DNA of 64,000 nucleotides. It comes from Rhabdornis inornatus. Lineage: Eukaryota; Chordata; Aves; Passeriformes; Rhabdornithidae. Position numbers and translations under genes: made by a program. The notes below the pieces were generated by a model. The model worked only from the letters and a program-made list of their open reading frames with translations. It was not told the DNA's origin and ran no database searches. Positions 1-11,600 of the stretch are shown here, in pieces. Position 1 is the first letter of the stretch. Each line of letters opens with the position of its first letter. The stretch lies in assembly GCA_013397075.1 (NCBI GenBank), contig VWZS01009792.1, positions 1,331,560 to 1,395,559 of the forward strand. The letters are read 5' to 3'.

Positions 1-757
1 GTGGGTATTGATACCAACAGATAATCAAAAGAAGGAACAAATAGTAAGTAGAGACTTCTTTTTGGACAGTGTTGATTCTGTTGTTTGAGTACGTCAATGT
101 ATGAGTTTTGCTACTAACTTTTTAAACTTCCACCTTTTCAGGCTGGGATGCTTGTGATCTTAAATTGCTTTGAAGCACCAATCACATAAAATCTAGTGGA
201 AGTTTTGAAATACCAGATTATGGATGAAATGTCAAGACATTTTTCACTTATAAACTTGCATTCTAATGAAGAACTCCCAAATTAAATACACTTCAGTTCC
301 AAAAAGCAAACTTTGCTTCTGTACCTGCATTATCTTCCCTATTGAAAATAGATTTTCTATGATAAATTATCTTTCTATCTGAAAGCGGATTCATGAGGAC
401 TTAATTTTAAATATATTAACTACTTTAGTTATTAATACTTTTGTCTTTGAAAGCCTTATAAGTAAGACGATTCATATTAGTAGGCAGGTTTTGCAGATTT
501 AAATTGGAGCAATTCTGAACAGTTTTCTTTCAGTCAGAAGTCAATGCTGACATATTGGTACTTGGTCAGGGGTTTGGTTGGAGTATTCACTATAATGCTG
601 TGTGTAGTGATATTTTGAAGATGGAGATATTTGGCTCTGTTTTATTCCTGGGGTTGAAACTATAGAAAGAAACTTGAGAATTAAAAGAGACAAAATTATT
701 TTAAATATTTGCACACTAAGTGAATTTCTGATTTGTTTTATTTGTTCTTTTTTATAG
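1..757 (+). other. CXADR: CXADR intron, 3' part (between human-equivalent exons 2 and 3)
   Basis: AT-rich non-coding sequence that ends in a T-rich tract and a TATAG acceptor at 753-757, directly before the first recognised CXADR exon. I see no exon-like frame, CR1 fragment or RNA gene in it. Exons 1 and 2 (signal peptide and first part of the V-type Ig domain) must lie to the left of the window. Confidence 0.75.
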
Positions 758-962
758 ATAATTATGTATTCTGTAGACAGGGTTTATAATCATTATTATG
801 CTGGTTTGACTGGGCGAATGCAGTTTACTAATCTTGATCCCAGATCTGGTGATGGTTCATTGGATATCCTGAATTTAAAGGCAGCAGACACTGGCACATA
901 TCAATGCAAAGTGAAAAAGGCTCCTGGAGTTCAAAGCAGAAAAATACAGTTGACTGTATTTG
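758..962 (+). CDS. CXADR: CXADR coding exon (second half of V-type Ig domain)
   Basis: Acceptor TTTATAG before 758 and donor GTAAGA at 963. The exon starts in phase 0 and ends with one base of a split valine codon. It encodes the later strands of the adhesive and virus-binding D1 domain, including the Ig signature DTGTYQC and the well conserved CKVKKAPGV. At the position of the human Asn106 sequon (NVT) the bird reads DIL, so that N-glycosylation site is absent. Confidence 0.96.
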
Positions 963-3587
963 GTAAGATAATTTCTTTTCTTAAATTTTCAACAATGTTT
1001 TTTATGTGCTTATTCTACCCTATTTTCAATGCGTGCAACAAAAGCTTCAGCGTTGTACTGAATCTGTGGTGATTATGGTCGTTATTGAGGCCTTGGGATG
1101 GATGGGCATAATTCTGTTCTGGGAAATGAAGGGAATGATATTTAGAATAACAAGCATTTTTAGAAGTTATGAGGACACAACTAGTAAACATTTTGATTGT
1201 GACTGTTATTAATTCAGTGATGTTTTGTTTATTAGTAAAGCCAGCACGGACTAAATGTTCCATTGAAGGATCACAGGAGATTGGAAAAGACGTTACCTTG
1301 AAATGTGTGTCACAAGAAGGATCCCCACTTTTGTCTTATGACTGGAAGAGAGTCTCTGGCACACAGAATCTTCCTGCCACTTCCGTGCTGAGTACTGTCA
1401 AAATTAATTTATTACTCTGAAATACTTAAAAAGATTGCGAATAGTGTTTTTGGCTTGTCCTGACTTGTAAGCATCTCTGGGTTAGTATTACTATAGAGTA
1501 GTCAAGATTAAATGCCACTTCTGCCCTCTAACAAAACTGACTGAAACAGTCAACTCTCAAGCTGGAGTTGATTCTGATTTCTAATTCATGCTTGGAAATG
1601 TTTCAAGCTTTAAGTTGAGATTCTTACCGTTAGGCTGCAGTATCATGCTCACTTGTGTCCAGATGTTGTGAGTTTTCCTGCTTGCTGGTGGTTTTCCTTT
1701 TGTGCTTAAGTGGACATTAGGGAATTCAGCTGTGGCTTCAATTTGGTTTAAAACAAGCAAAAAGTTTCCATTTTTTTGTAAGCTTCTGCACTCTTTTAGA
1801 GTATGTGATATCTTAAAACACAGATCCCTAAAAATCAGCTACAAAGGAAGAACCTAATGCTGTTCTTCATTTTGAACTTGACTACTGGTTTCCTATTTGA
1901 TGCCTCTTATTTCTTGTTTTGATAGTGAATCAGTTGGTCATTAATGTCCATCTCTGTAACACTCATGACTTTAGGCTACTGTTATTCCCTTTCTTTCTCC
2001 ACATCCCAAATTTGGCTTGTGGTAACAAAAAGAGCAATTGGCAATATAAGTGCTGGACAAGAATGAGTGCAAGATTGTGCAAGAGTGGCTTGTAACGCAC
2101 TAAAACCATGTTAGTTTTGGGCTTGTGAATGTAGTTTTGGAGACACTTGAGTGTGTTCTAAAGAATCTGGACACTACCTGACTTGTTCAGCAGACAGAGC
2201 AAGTCAAGTGCTGTGGAGTATACTTCTAACAGGGTAAGACTTTACAAACAATAGCATTTCACAGCATGATAGAACAGTTTTAATCTGGATATTTTTCATA
2301 TAGCGTTTTTAAGTTAAGATTTTATGTATATCCTTGTTTATTAATTCTGTGATGTTACATATGGAACTATATTTAGGAATATGATAAACCTCTACCTTCT
2401 GTTGTTTGTAGATAAAAATACAGGGGAACTTCTTCTGAAAAACGCCTCTCGGGAGTATTCTGGTACATACAACTGTGTGGCCTCAAACAGAGTTGGCACA
2501 GATGAATGTTCTGTTGAGCTGAATGTCACCCCTCGTAAGTGTTTGCTGTGTAATAGTCACACAGTGTTCTTGTATTAAAATGGAACAATATTTTTCTCTA
2601 AACTCCTAAAAGGTTAAAAACCCCAATGCTGTTACGTAGCTTGTGGGTGCCACTTCAAGTCTTACTGTTTTAAATGCATGTGATTGAGCACTCCCCCTGT
2701 GATTCATTGATGTATTATTGACCTGCCTCATGTGAAACATACTGGGGCTTAATGTTAAAAGAAAGGTCTTATAACTTTGACATTTAACAAACAGTATTGT
2801 TATTTGTTTGTTCTAGCCATAAATACAGCTGGTATAATTATTGGAGCTATTATAGGAACTCTGCTGGGTCTCTCGGTACTGTGTTCTATCATCTTCTGTT
2901 TATGTAAGAAGCACAAAGAGAAGAAATACGAGAAAGAAGTACATCACGATATCAGGTAACAACGTGTTTCTAGTTTCTGAGCAGTATTATTGGAAGATTA
3001 ACTTTTAAATGTGTATTTCTGCAAATAAGTTACTTAGCAGTTGAGATTTCTGTCTTAATCTGGAAAGCTTATTATAACACATTAATGGCTTGTCAGAGAA
3101 CCTTTTGTGGTTTGTCTAATTTCAACAAACATTTTAGAGGCCATGAATATTGAGGGTTTGGGGGGGGTTTGTTAAGGAAGATATAAGGATATTTTTGACT
3201 ACTGCCTTAGAAAAAAGCAAATTGAATATTTGTTTTAAAGTAATGGTGACTGAACTCTTGTTCTGCAGCTGATTATTTTGTTGTTGTTTTGTTTTGTTTT
3301 TGTTTTTTATTCATTTCAGAGAAGATGTTCCACCTCCAAAAAGTCGCAGTTCTACAGCTCGCAGCTACATCGGCAGCAATCGTTCTTCCCTGGGCTCAAT
3401 GTCTCCCTCCAACATGGAAGGATATACCAAAACTCCATATAGCCAAGTCCCAAGTGAAGACTTTGAACGTGCTCCTGCTCCAACCCCAGCCTTTGCACCT
3501 TCAAAGGTAGCTGCACCTAATTTAAGTAGAATGGGAGCTGTTCCTGTGATGATTCCAGCACAAAGCAAAGATGGGTCAATAGTATAA
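758..3587 (+). CDS. CXADR: CXADR, coxsackie and adenovirus receptor (partial, last five coding exons)
   Basis: CXADR is a single-pass membrane protein of the CTX/JAM-like immunoglobulin family. It acts in homophilic adhesion at tight junctions and at cardiac intercalated discs, and in mammals it is also the receptor for coxsackie B viruses and adenoviruses. Exons are 758-962, 1236-1391, 2412-2534, 2817-2955 and 3320-3587. The phases agree at every junction (1, 1, 1, 2) and the exons give 296 residues. In order they encode the rest of the V-type Ig domain (DTGTYQCKVKKAPGV), a C2-type Ig domain with both cysteines, a transmembrane helix, and a basic tail. The tail carries [20 protein letters not shown]-like sequence, a YSQV sorting motif and a C-terminal GSIV PDZ ligand. 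Human CXADR has 365 residues, so about the first 68 are missing off the left edge. Known family features support the call strongly; no frameshift or early stop is seen. Confidence 0.97.
1236..1391 (+). CDS. CXADR: CXADR coding exon (first half of C2-type Ig domain)
   Basis: Acceptor TTTATTAG before 1236 and donor GTACTG at 1392, a weaker than usual donor. Starts VKPARTKCSIEGSQEIGKD and carries the first two C2-domain cysteines (TKC and LKC) and the core tryptophan (YDWKR). The phase is 1 at both ends. The upstream Met at 1169 lies in the intron and is not a real start. Confidence 0.93.
1392..2411 (+). other. CXADR: CXADR intron inside the C2-type Ig domain
   Basis: About 1 kb of AT-rich intron between the two C2-domain exons. 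It ends in TTGTTTGTAG. I recognise no repeat or exon within it. Confidence 0.85.
2412..2534 (+). CDS. CXADR: CXADR coding exon (second half of C2-type Ig domain)
   Basis: Acceptor GTTTGTAG before 2412 and consensus donor GTAAGT at 2535. It encodes KNASREYSGTYNCVASNRVG, matching the family's SSEYSGTYSC region. The NAS sequon equals human Asn201. A further sequon, NVT, occurs near the end (LNVTPP), where human has NVV. Phase 1 at both ends. Confidence 0.96.
2817..2955 (+). CDS. CXADR: CXADR coding exon (transmembrane segment)
   Basis: Acceptor TTGTTCTAG before 2817 and donor GTAACA at 2956. It encodes a hydrophobic helix beginning AGIIIGAIIGTLLG, then cysteines at the inner membrane face (IIFCLCKK; the human equivalents are palmitoylated), then the basic juxtamembrane stretch [14 protein letters not shown]. 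It ends two bases into the arginine codon. Confidence 0.97.
2956..3319 (+). other. CXADR: CXADR last intron
   Basis: Short intron with a long T/G-rich tract (TTTTG repeats at about 3279-3310) serving as the polypyrimidine tract before the TCATTTCAG acceptor. Nothing else is recognised. Confidence 0.85.
3320..3587 (+). CDS. CXADR: CXADR last coding exon (cytoplasmic tail, PDZ ligand)
   Basis: Begins with the last base of the split Arg codon, then [20 protein letters not shown], the YSQV tyrosine sorting motif, PSEDFER, and ends SKDGSIV followed by TAA at 3585-3587. The terminal SIV is the class I-like PDZ ligand of the longer human tail isoform (CAREx7). A donor-like AAAG/GTAGCT lies inside the exon at 3506/3507, exactly in phase 0 after the lysine codon. 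This is where human CXADR is alternatively spliced to give the other tail. Confidence 0.97.
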
Positions 3588-5317
3588 AATATTATTAATT
3601 TAAAAGCTGTTTTTTAAAGTGTTCATTGTAAGTATTAGAGAAGACTACGGTGTTCCATCCCTCATTTAAACACTGGCATGAAATTTTCCTTGAAGAAAAT
3701 ATACAAGTTAGTTTGAAAAGCCACCAATTCTCATATTTAAGTTTAAACTTAATTCAGATATGACAGTTTAACTATTTGCTAAAAACGTTGAAGTTCATGA
3801 GTAAATATCAGACACTGAAGGTATTTGGACCTCTGGTAGGTTGCTGAGGAGGCTCTGACACTGTCAGCTGACGTACAGTTCTGAATGTGTAACAGTGAGA
3901 CACAGGGGAGAAATAACAAAAGCATTTCATGTGTAGACCATGAAGTTTCTTAGAGTTCTTGAGACTTTATTCTCAGTTGTGGAATAACAGAAATATTTTA
4001 ACTTGGCCACTGTCTGGTATAGTTGCAGGGGGCTGAAATACCAAGGATAACTTTGAATTCTGTTCAAATTGAGTATTTATATGGTTCTTTAACCTGGTTA
4101 TGTTTGTTTGGAGTACTTGAACTCTTATTTTGAGGGCAGACAGTTATTTGATTGGTTCAATTAATTTAATTAATCTGTTCTGAATTTAAAAGGGCAGTGA
4201 GTGGGAAGTATGACAGGAAACCTTGCCAATTCTTTGAAACACAAATTTTTCTACAATAACTAGTTCAGGTCGTGGCAGATAACTTAATACTTACATTATC
4301 TGGTGCAAGAGGTCCTATCAGGTTGTTGGTAAAAGTATCTAAGCTCTAAAACCTACAGAACAACTGTTACTGTCACAGTAAGAATGAATTACTGTATCTT
4401 TATACAGGTCTTTAAGTTAATTGTACCTTGCATTTTCCAATGCCTGGTTATATACTAAGGCAGTGCTCGTAGGTTTTTTCCAAAGCAATTTCCTAGAAGC
4501 TCCATGGGGATTTGATGAAACCTGTTGAGTAACTGGTATTTGATGTCTGTCCTCTTGCTCTAACTACTGTGGAAACAACTTTTCTCATATGCAACTAAGT
4601 AGTAGTCAGTCCTTCTTCAAGATGCTAATGTCTGGCTGTATGAATTCACAAGGAGTTCAAAGCTTTTCAAATTTTCAAATTTTTTCTTGCCTCTTTAACA
4701 GCCCTAAATATTCTGAACTAAAGTGGAGAGCAAGAGTTTCATGTAGCTGAGAGGAAATAATTATCCAGAATTTTCATACAAATCTCATGTTGCAAGTTTG
4801 AAAATGCTTCTTCTCAATTTTGCAAACTTAAAGCAATACGGGAGAAGCACAACAATTCCTTGTCATACTTTCAGATGCATTTAAGGACTTCTAGTAGCTT
4901 CTGATGATTGTTATTATATACCTGCAAAAGCTCCATTTAAAACTCAGTACAGTTTTGTGAATTCTTTCTTCCTTCCTGTTTTCTGCCTTCTTTGTCTTGT
5001 GCTGGGGAGCAGGTGCAGGAGAGCTTTTTTTTAGCTTACTCTAGCTAGAGATATTGAACTGCAAGGTATTTTGGAAAACTGTAACTGCATTATAGTATGT
5101 GCAATGATGCTGATGAGGGAAATATCTGAATAGCCTGTTGAAAAACATTAGGATTATTTGTGTGTAGCAACAGTGAGAGGAAACAACATTACCACAGACT
5201 TCTAGGTTTAGTATCTGGTTATCTGTAGCTGCCTACAGATCTGTGATTAGTTCACTGGCTTACTGCTATTGTCCTGTCTGTAAATAGGTGCACAATTTTT
5301 GGCTGGCACTATTGATG

Positions 5318-5397
5318 TAAAGAAATTCCCCTGCCCATGGCAGTGGTTGGTACAAGGTAATCTTTAAGCTCCTTACAACCTAAACAATTTCATGATT
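5318..5397 (+). mobile_element. CR1 LINE 3'-end fragment in the CXADR 3'UTR
   Basis: About 80 bases match the 3' end of a CR1 element in plus orientation: CCTGCCCATGGCAG, then GGTTGG, then GTAATCTTTAAG, CCTTACAACC, and a worn ATTTCATGATTTT tail. It is strongly diverged, so the insertion is old. It ends about 140 bases before the best CXADR poly(A) signal. Confidence 0.75.
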
Positions 5398-5539
5398 TTA
5401 ACATACCCTTCATACTGAATTTAGAAACTTGAATGGCTATTAAGTAATATAGAGTTAGTTTTACACATTTGGGACTTTTTTAGATTGTAAACTGATACTG
5501 TTAGAGATCAGATTTTTTATCTTTCATGTGTGCCTTGTC

Positions 5540-5545
5540 AATAAA
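5540..5545 (+). terminator. CXADR: AATAAA poly(A) signal, best candidate for CXADR
   Basis: Canonical AATAAA followed by a T/G-rich stretch (CTTTTGCCTGATTGT), the usual arrangement of a vertebrate cleavage site. It lies about 1.95 kb after the stop codon. Confidence 0.6.
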
Positions 5546-5560
5546 CTTTTGCCTGATTGT

Positions 5561-8500
5561 AACTTCAGTTTTTATGAAATTTCTGGTGCCTAAACATACT
5601 GTATGAACAGGTGCTTAGATGATGGTACAGTTCTTAAAACATGACACTGTGATCTGATTTCTTGATTCTTATGTACTATTTATACCTCTTCATGCCTATT
5701 TTTGGATGTGAACTTCAGTGTCTCTCTCTGTATTGTTCTGTATTTCAAAATGTCACTTAACTCCTTCAATTGCTAATTATGATTTGAGCGTTTGTGTTCC
5801 TGAAAGCTCTTCAGTTGTTGTACCAATGAGAGGGATGATTGACTTTTATTTATGTGGTAAAATAATAGGTTTAGTAAATGTGCCAAACATAGCTTCTGAA
5901 GAACTATAGATGAAGAGACATCTTTTTGCATCCAATTATTGTGATAGAAGAGATTTCCAAGATGTTAATCATATACTGATTGTTTACCTTGAAACTAAGG
6001 CCTTTCTTAAGGAAAAGGGTATAGCTACTACAAATACAAGTAAGAGTGCAAGACTAAACTGAATCACACACTGAGAGAGCTATAAACCTAAGGAACCAGG
6101 CAGCAAACCTACTAAATTTGGTTCTAAGCCATCTGTGGACCTATGTTTTTTTTGGTGGTTTGAGATTTTTTTAAAATTAATTTTTTGTTTGTTTTGATTT
6201 GGCCTGAGACCCTGTAACTTATGGTCAGGTAAGCCCTAGGACACTCAAACTCAGAAACCTGTCTCTGTAAAGCACATGGAGCAGAGTTTACACATGCTTG
6301 ATGCTCTGTCAGCTTGTGCAAAATAATAAATGGGCAGAAGGACAGCCTGATGTGCCCTCAGAGCCTGGCTGTTAGGCTTAGCAGCCTTGGCAGTGTCTGT
6401 CTATTTATGTAATTGCATGGAAAAATGAAAGAAATGGAATCTGACACAGTCCTTATCTGAATTATAGAACCTCTGACTTGGGGTAAACTCTGCCTCAAGT
6501 TGCTATCATAATGCCTTTTTGGGTGGATGCAACACTACTATGAAAACATAATACTGCTACTATAACTTATTTCTTTTGTCACTAGATTTTTCACTTACAC
6601 TGGATTATGATTCTCAAGAGCAGCTACTGTATTTTAACAATAATTTCTAGCTGTGTGGGAGATGAACTGGTTAAACATGTGAGGTGTCCGATGTGACAGA
6701 AAGCTCTGCTGACAGAACACTTTCAGGAAGTAATGGCAGCTGATATACCAGTCAAGAGGTGGCATTTTTCAAGTCTCATTTTTGTTTTTAAAAAAAAGGG
6801 GGGGGAGGGAAGGGGATGGAGGGTGATACCATTGTGTAAATACTCTAAGTGAGCTCAAGAAACCTCTAGTTAATGTCATGACTGTAAACTTGCCTGTTGA
6901 GGACTACTATATATAGAAAGAAACCCATCAATTTTAGCATGGTGTGAATAAAGTGTTAGACTTGTAATACTGTAGAGGTTACGTAACACTTGTCCATACA
7001 TTACAAGAGTTTTCATCAACTTTCTGCAGTGGGTATTTAAAGATACTTGTGTGAAACTTCCTTCCCTAAAAACAAATACTTCTTCCAAAACTGTGTGGTG
7101 CACAGAAATGCCTTGTTGGAGGAGTAAAACATGACTTTTGAGAGAAATGTACAGATGCATACGTCTTTCTCAGCTCTTGATAGTCTCATTCATATTAGAT
7201 GTATGCTTCCTGTTTAATAGTGCAAGTAAGACTTCTGAATTGCAAGTTTTTCTGTGATGCTGAATATCGTATATTACTGGTTTCCATTACAAGCTTTTAG
7301 TTTTGTTCTGAGCAGTGTATATATTCTGGATCACTCTAGGTCTTTTTTCCAGTCTAAAGATATTATGCTATTTGTGTTGCTTAAACATTGTTTTATACAC
7401 TGGATAGGTGCTTTTTGGGGCCCTTTGTTGAATAGTCCCCTAGCACTGAGGCACAGCTCAGCTGAAATCAGAGCAATAACAACTTCCTGGGATCCAAAAT
7501 GTTACAATGTTACATTACACTTCTCATGCACAAAGCATGATCTTTGAACATTGATATGAATTTCAGTATGAGGTTTTATATTCACACTTTTGGGGGAATG
7601 GTATTTTAAAATACAAGTATTGTGATTGAATTTGTAAAAAACAAAATCCAAAATTTTAAAATGCTGTAGTTCCATGACAGACTTGTGTACTTTTTTGGAA
7701 TAAAACTGTTGGAGAAAACAGTAGTCTGTCTTTATTTTAAAGCAGCACTTGTATATGGCTTCAGCTTTTTCTTTATGTAATTGGAAGTGAACTAATAAAT
7801 ATGGCTGTGTATACCATGCTGGCATGAATAATTTTATTTATTGTTTCCCCCCTCTTCCAAGGCAAGTAAAACTTGAGATATTTTAAAATACACACTCTTG
7901 TGTGGGGTTTTTAATTGTAAGTATAGTTATTCTGAAACATAAGGCTGGAAAGGAACTTTATATAAAATTTCATCTCTCTTTATTTTAGGTAGAACCAAAA
8001 ATTCTTGAAACTGATTAATCTTTGTGTTTTAAAGTTCAAACAAGCAGGTTGATAGCACTCAAAAGTATGTTGATAAAATGTTCGGGGTTTTTATTGTTAA
8101 AGTGTTAATTTGCATTTCTTTCAATTTCAATGAAGCTGACTCGGGATACTCTGCACTGCTTGGGCTTGCAAACCAACTGATTATTGTCCTGGTAATTTTA
8201 CCTGAGATTAATGTGATTTCTCCAGTGTCATCTTGGGTGCAGATCCAAAGTCTGGCATGGGCTCTATTTGTGTTAATGGCATGTATTAAGTTTATATCAC
8301 TGGAGACATAATTAGCTTACGTTTGCTCATAATTGTATGCATGTTCATATGTTATATTGCATGCCTATCTTCATATACTAATGTGTTCTGGGCCAGGCCA
8401 AATGTTCCAGTCACTTCTTTATATATATGAAAAACCCAATACATGTGTGCACAAGTATGTGAAAAATGGAGTACTGGTGGATAAACCTAGAATTTTTTTT

Positions 8501-8650
8501 TTTATTTCAAATGAAGACTTATGCTTAAATACCAAAGGAAACTTAATAAAAATGGAAGTTCAGATTTGTCTCTATTTACAGAGTTCTAAGAAACCTTTCT
8601 TGCACTCTTTAACATTTATGTCAAGACTTGGGAAAGGACAGAAGTGTTGA
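5561..8650 (+). other. AT-rich region, possible distal extension of the CXADR 3'UTR
   Basis: I recognise no gene or CR1 fragment. Further plus-strand AATAAA signals occur at 6947-6952, 7699-7704 and 7794-7799, so a longer CXADR transcript ending near 7.7-7.8 kb is possible; human CXADR uses a 3'UTR of more than 4 kb. Open frames here (up to about 107 codons) show no family resemblance and no codon pattern that I can defend. Confidence 0.4.
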
Positions 8651-11600
8651 ACTTAAGGTGGCAGTTTTGTCACAGATGGCTCTTGCATGCCTCAGCTGCT
8701 CCTCAGGTCTTTTATTTGGAGGATAGGTGACTGTGAACCAGCAGCTGAGTACTAGCTCCAGCTTGTCTGTGGAATTCCAGCAAAACAGCTAGAAATTTCC
8801 TGAGTGTCTTGACAGAACAGAGGGCACTCAGCACCTGGTAGCTCTACAGAGCCTCTGTGGTTCTTTATACGTGTATAGACAGTGCCTTGGATAAAGTGTC
8901 ATACAAGGTCTGGCTGTTTGTTTCTCTGAACATCTTCGCCGTGTCTTTTGAGCATACTATCTCAAATTTGTTTCCCTGACGGAGCAGCTTGACTTCTTTC
9001 AAAGCTCTGTGATAATACTGATAGGCAATTAATTGCTAGGCTCTTTTAAAAAGCAGATAATGACAGCAACTTAGCCTTGTTTCCTATCTGGAAAATGCAA
9101 AAAGTGGAGTAGTTTGTAAAGAAAATAGCTGATTGTGTAGCAGAAGCAAGAATAGGATGAACAAAGCTATGAATGTTGCCTACCTTTCCAAATATCAGCT
9201 TATTCTAAAACTGCTTTTAGCTTGTGTATGACTATAGGTGATTTCTCAAAACATGAAAACTTGCATCTTAATATAAAACTGTGTGTGCTAGAGTTAGGAT
9301 GTTTCTGTTGCTCTCCTTAATTTGCTTTAGGCTTTTTTTTGCAGAATGGTGCAGGCACAGCTACGAGGAGAGGAGTATGAACCTTTAATTTTATAAAATA
9401 TCCACTCTGGCAGAAAACTGGCCTGGAGGATTGTGTTGTCCCTGCTTCTGACTTCCATTCAAAGTCAAGTTTCTGGAAATAGGAAGCCTTTAAGTATCTT
9501 TTGATTTTTGTATTGTTGGAAATCAAAGTCAGTGTCACCCTTGTAAGTTGGTATTTTGATGACTTCAGCTTTCAGCTGTTGAAGCACTGGTCAGGTTGCT
9601 TTGGATATGCAAAGTCAGTGGCAGCAGCTGCTATTTGGGTCATCATTTTTAGTAAAGTTTCTTTTGGTCAATGCTGTCTAGAGAAACAGAAAAATGACAA
9701 TTGTACTCTGTTATTTGGGAAACAAAGCACTACTATTCCTACAGGAATCCTGCACGATGCTAGGGCTGATGGATGGATAGAGGGAGGGAGGGGAGCAGCT
9801 TTGTAAGGAAGTTGAGCTTGTTGGTTACACAACTTGATTATGTAACAGTTTAAAAAGTGGCAATATTAGAAGAGACATTACCAAAGATAAAATGATGTGC
9901 TTTCAGATGTTAATCTAATTTTTTCTTAGGGGAAAAACCTCTGGAGGCAGTGTGTCCACTGGGAAGTACAGGGAGCTGCCTGATGTCTTGACAGTTGTCC
10001 CACTTCCAGGGCTGGATGCTGTGGCTCTGGGGAGCTGCAGGCAGGGCACGAGCTGAGTGCTGTACCTGAAGGGTATTGTACTCTCTTTCCCAGAGAATTG
10101 TTCCTAATTGCAAAATGTGGAGAGGAAAGCAGTGAGTCTAATCAGTTTCTGTGGAGTTTTGTACCAGGGATGGGAATTCTGGAAGCATGCATGAACTTTC
10201 AAATTTCTTGAAGCATTTCCCTGCTCTGGTTTGTAGCAACATCTGGTTTAGGGGTGTTCAGAGACTGCAAAACATTTATTTTTGCATTCAGAGTTGCTTA
10301 TGTAGCCAGCATACCTTCACTGCTTAAATTGTAGAGCCTTGTACTCTGCCTACCATCCATAATTTCTGCAGGTGATGACTCTGGTTATATTATTACTAAC
10401 AATAGTGTACAAAGAAGGAGAAGAAAGTAGATTCTCCTGAATGCTCCAGACAGGGCAAATGGTGACAGCTCAGCTTTTTGGTGCTCTGGACACAAATATC
10501 TCCAGGGGTGTGGTGGTCGCTTTGGTTAGAATTTCCTATGAAGGAGTACTGAATCAGATGGTAAAGAGCTATAAAAGTAATTTAGTGCTATTAAAAAATA
10601 GCTTCTAATGATGTCAGATTCTGTGAAAGCAACTTGAGCTTTTGTTTCTTGTGGCCAGTTACTGCTGTACAAGTGAAGCAACACCTCTTTACAGCTTGTG
10701 ACATGTCCTGCTCCATGATTTGTAATTGAAACTATTATCCTATCCAGGGACCTGAATCTCCCTATTTTGTGTCACTTGTAATACTTTACCTGTGAAAGAG
10801 TAGTTAGGATTAGTCAGATTTCAAGGAAGTTAAAGTGTGCAGCGGAGCATTTGTTCCCGATGTTTAAGGGCTCTGATTGCAGTCCCAGCCACTCACAGAT
10901 GACTCCTCAGGCAGCTGAGTGGGTGGTGTTTCAAAGAAACTATTTTCTGAAGTCAAAACACATATGCTATGCCTTATTTAGCTGTAAGAGATCAAGATAA
11001 AATGAATTTAAGATTTCTGTTTCCCGGTACAATAGCTCAGGTGGGAGGGAAGCCGATACCTTAGACTAGAAATAAAGGCAACTGGTGGGAATATATAAAA
11101 CTACTGAATTGTTTTGACTGCTAAAGAAGATGCCAATTCTGGGACACAGCTGGTGGTTTGTGAAACATGTCAAAAAGCTTATGTTGTGGCTGCCAGCACT
11201 GCACTTCTTCTCCAGATAAATAAAATGCCCTTCCATGTCACTTCCAATCCTGTAACTGTCAAGACCAGAAACCATTCATCTCATCTATAAAATACAAAAT
11301 AAAGCTTGCAATTAGTTTATTTCCACGCATTTTTCCCTCTTTCTTGTTGGTACATGAGAAAAATTCAGACTTACTAAAAGGACATGACTTGAAATGAACT
11401 GTTTGGTCTTGCTCTGGTTTCATCCTTGTACTCTGTAATTCAAAATTAAGTTGCTTAGGCCTTGCAATATCTTTTGCTTCAGACTTGAGTTGTGGTTTGG
11501 GTGACCTCTTTAGGTAACCTATTTAATTTAATGATCTTGTAGTGCTGTTTAAAATGGGAAAACTCACTGTGTTTAAAACACAACTTCAAAAAACAAAAAA

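Larger units (their letters stand above)
3588..5560 (+). other. CXADR: CXADR 3'UTR (proximal poly(A) version)
   Basis: AT-rich sequence directly after the CXADR stop codon, with scattered ATTTA motifs and no exon-like frame. I place its end about 15 bases after the AATAAA at 5540. The boundary is inferred from that signal only. Human CXADR mRNA also has a multi-kilobase 3'UTR, which fits a long untranslated tail here. Confidence 0.65.
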
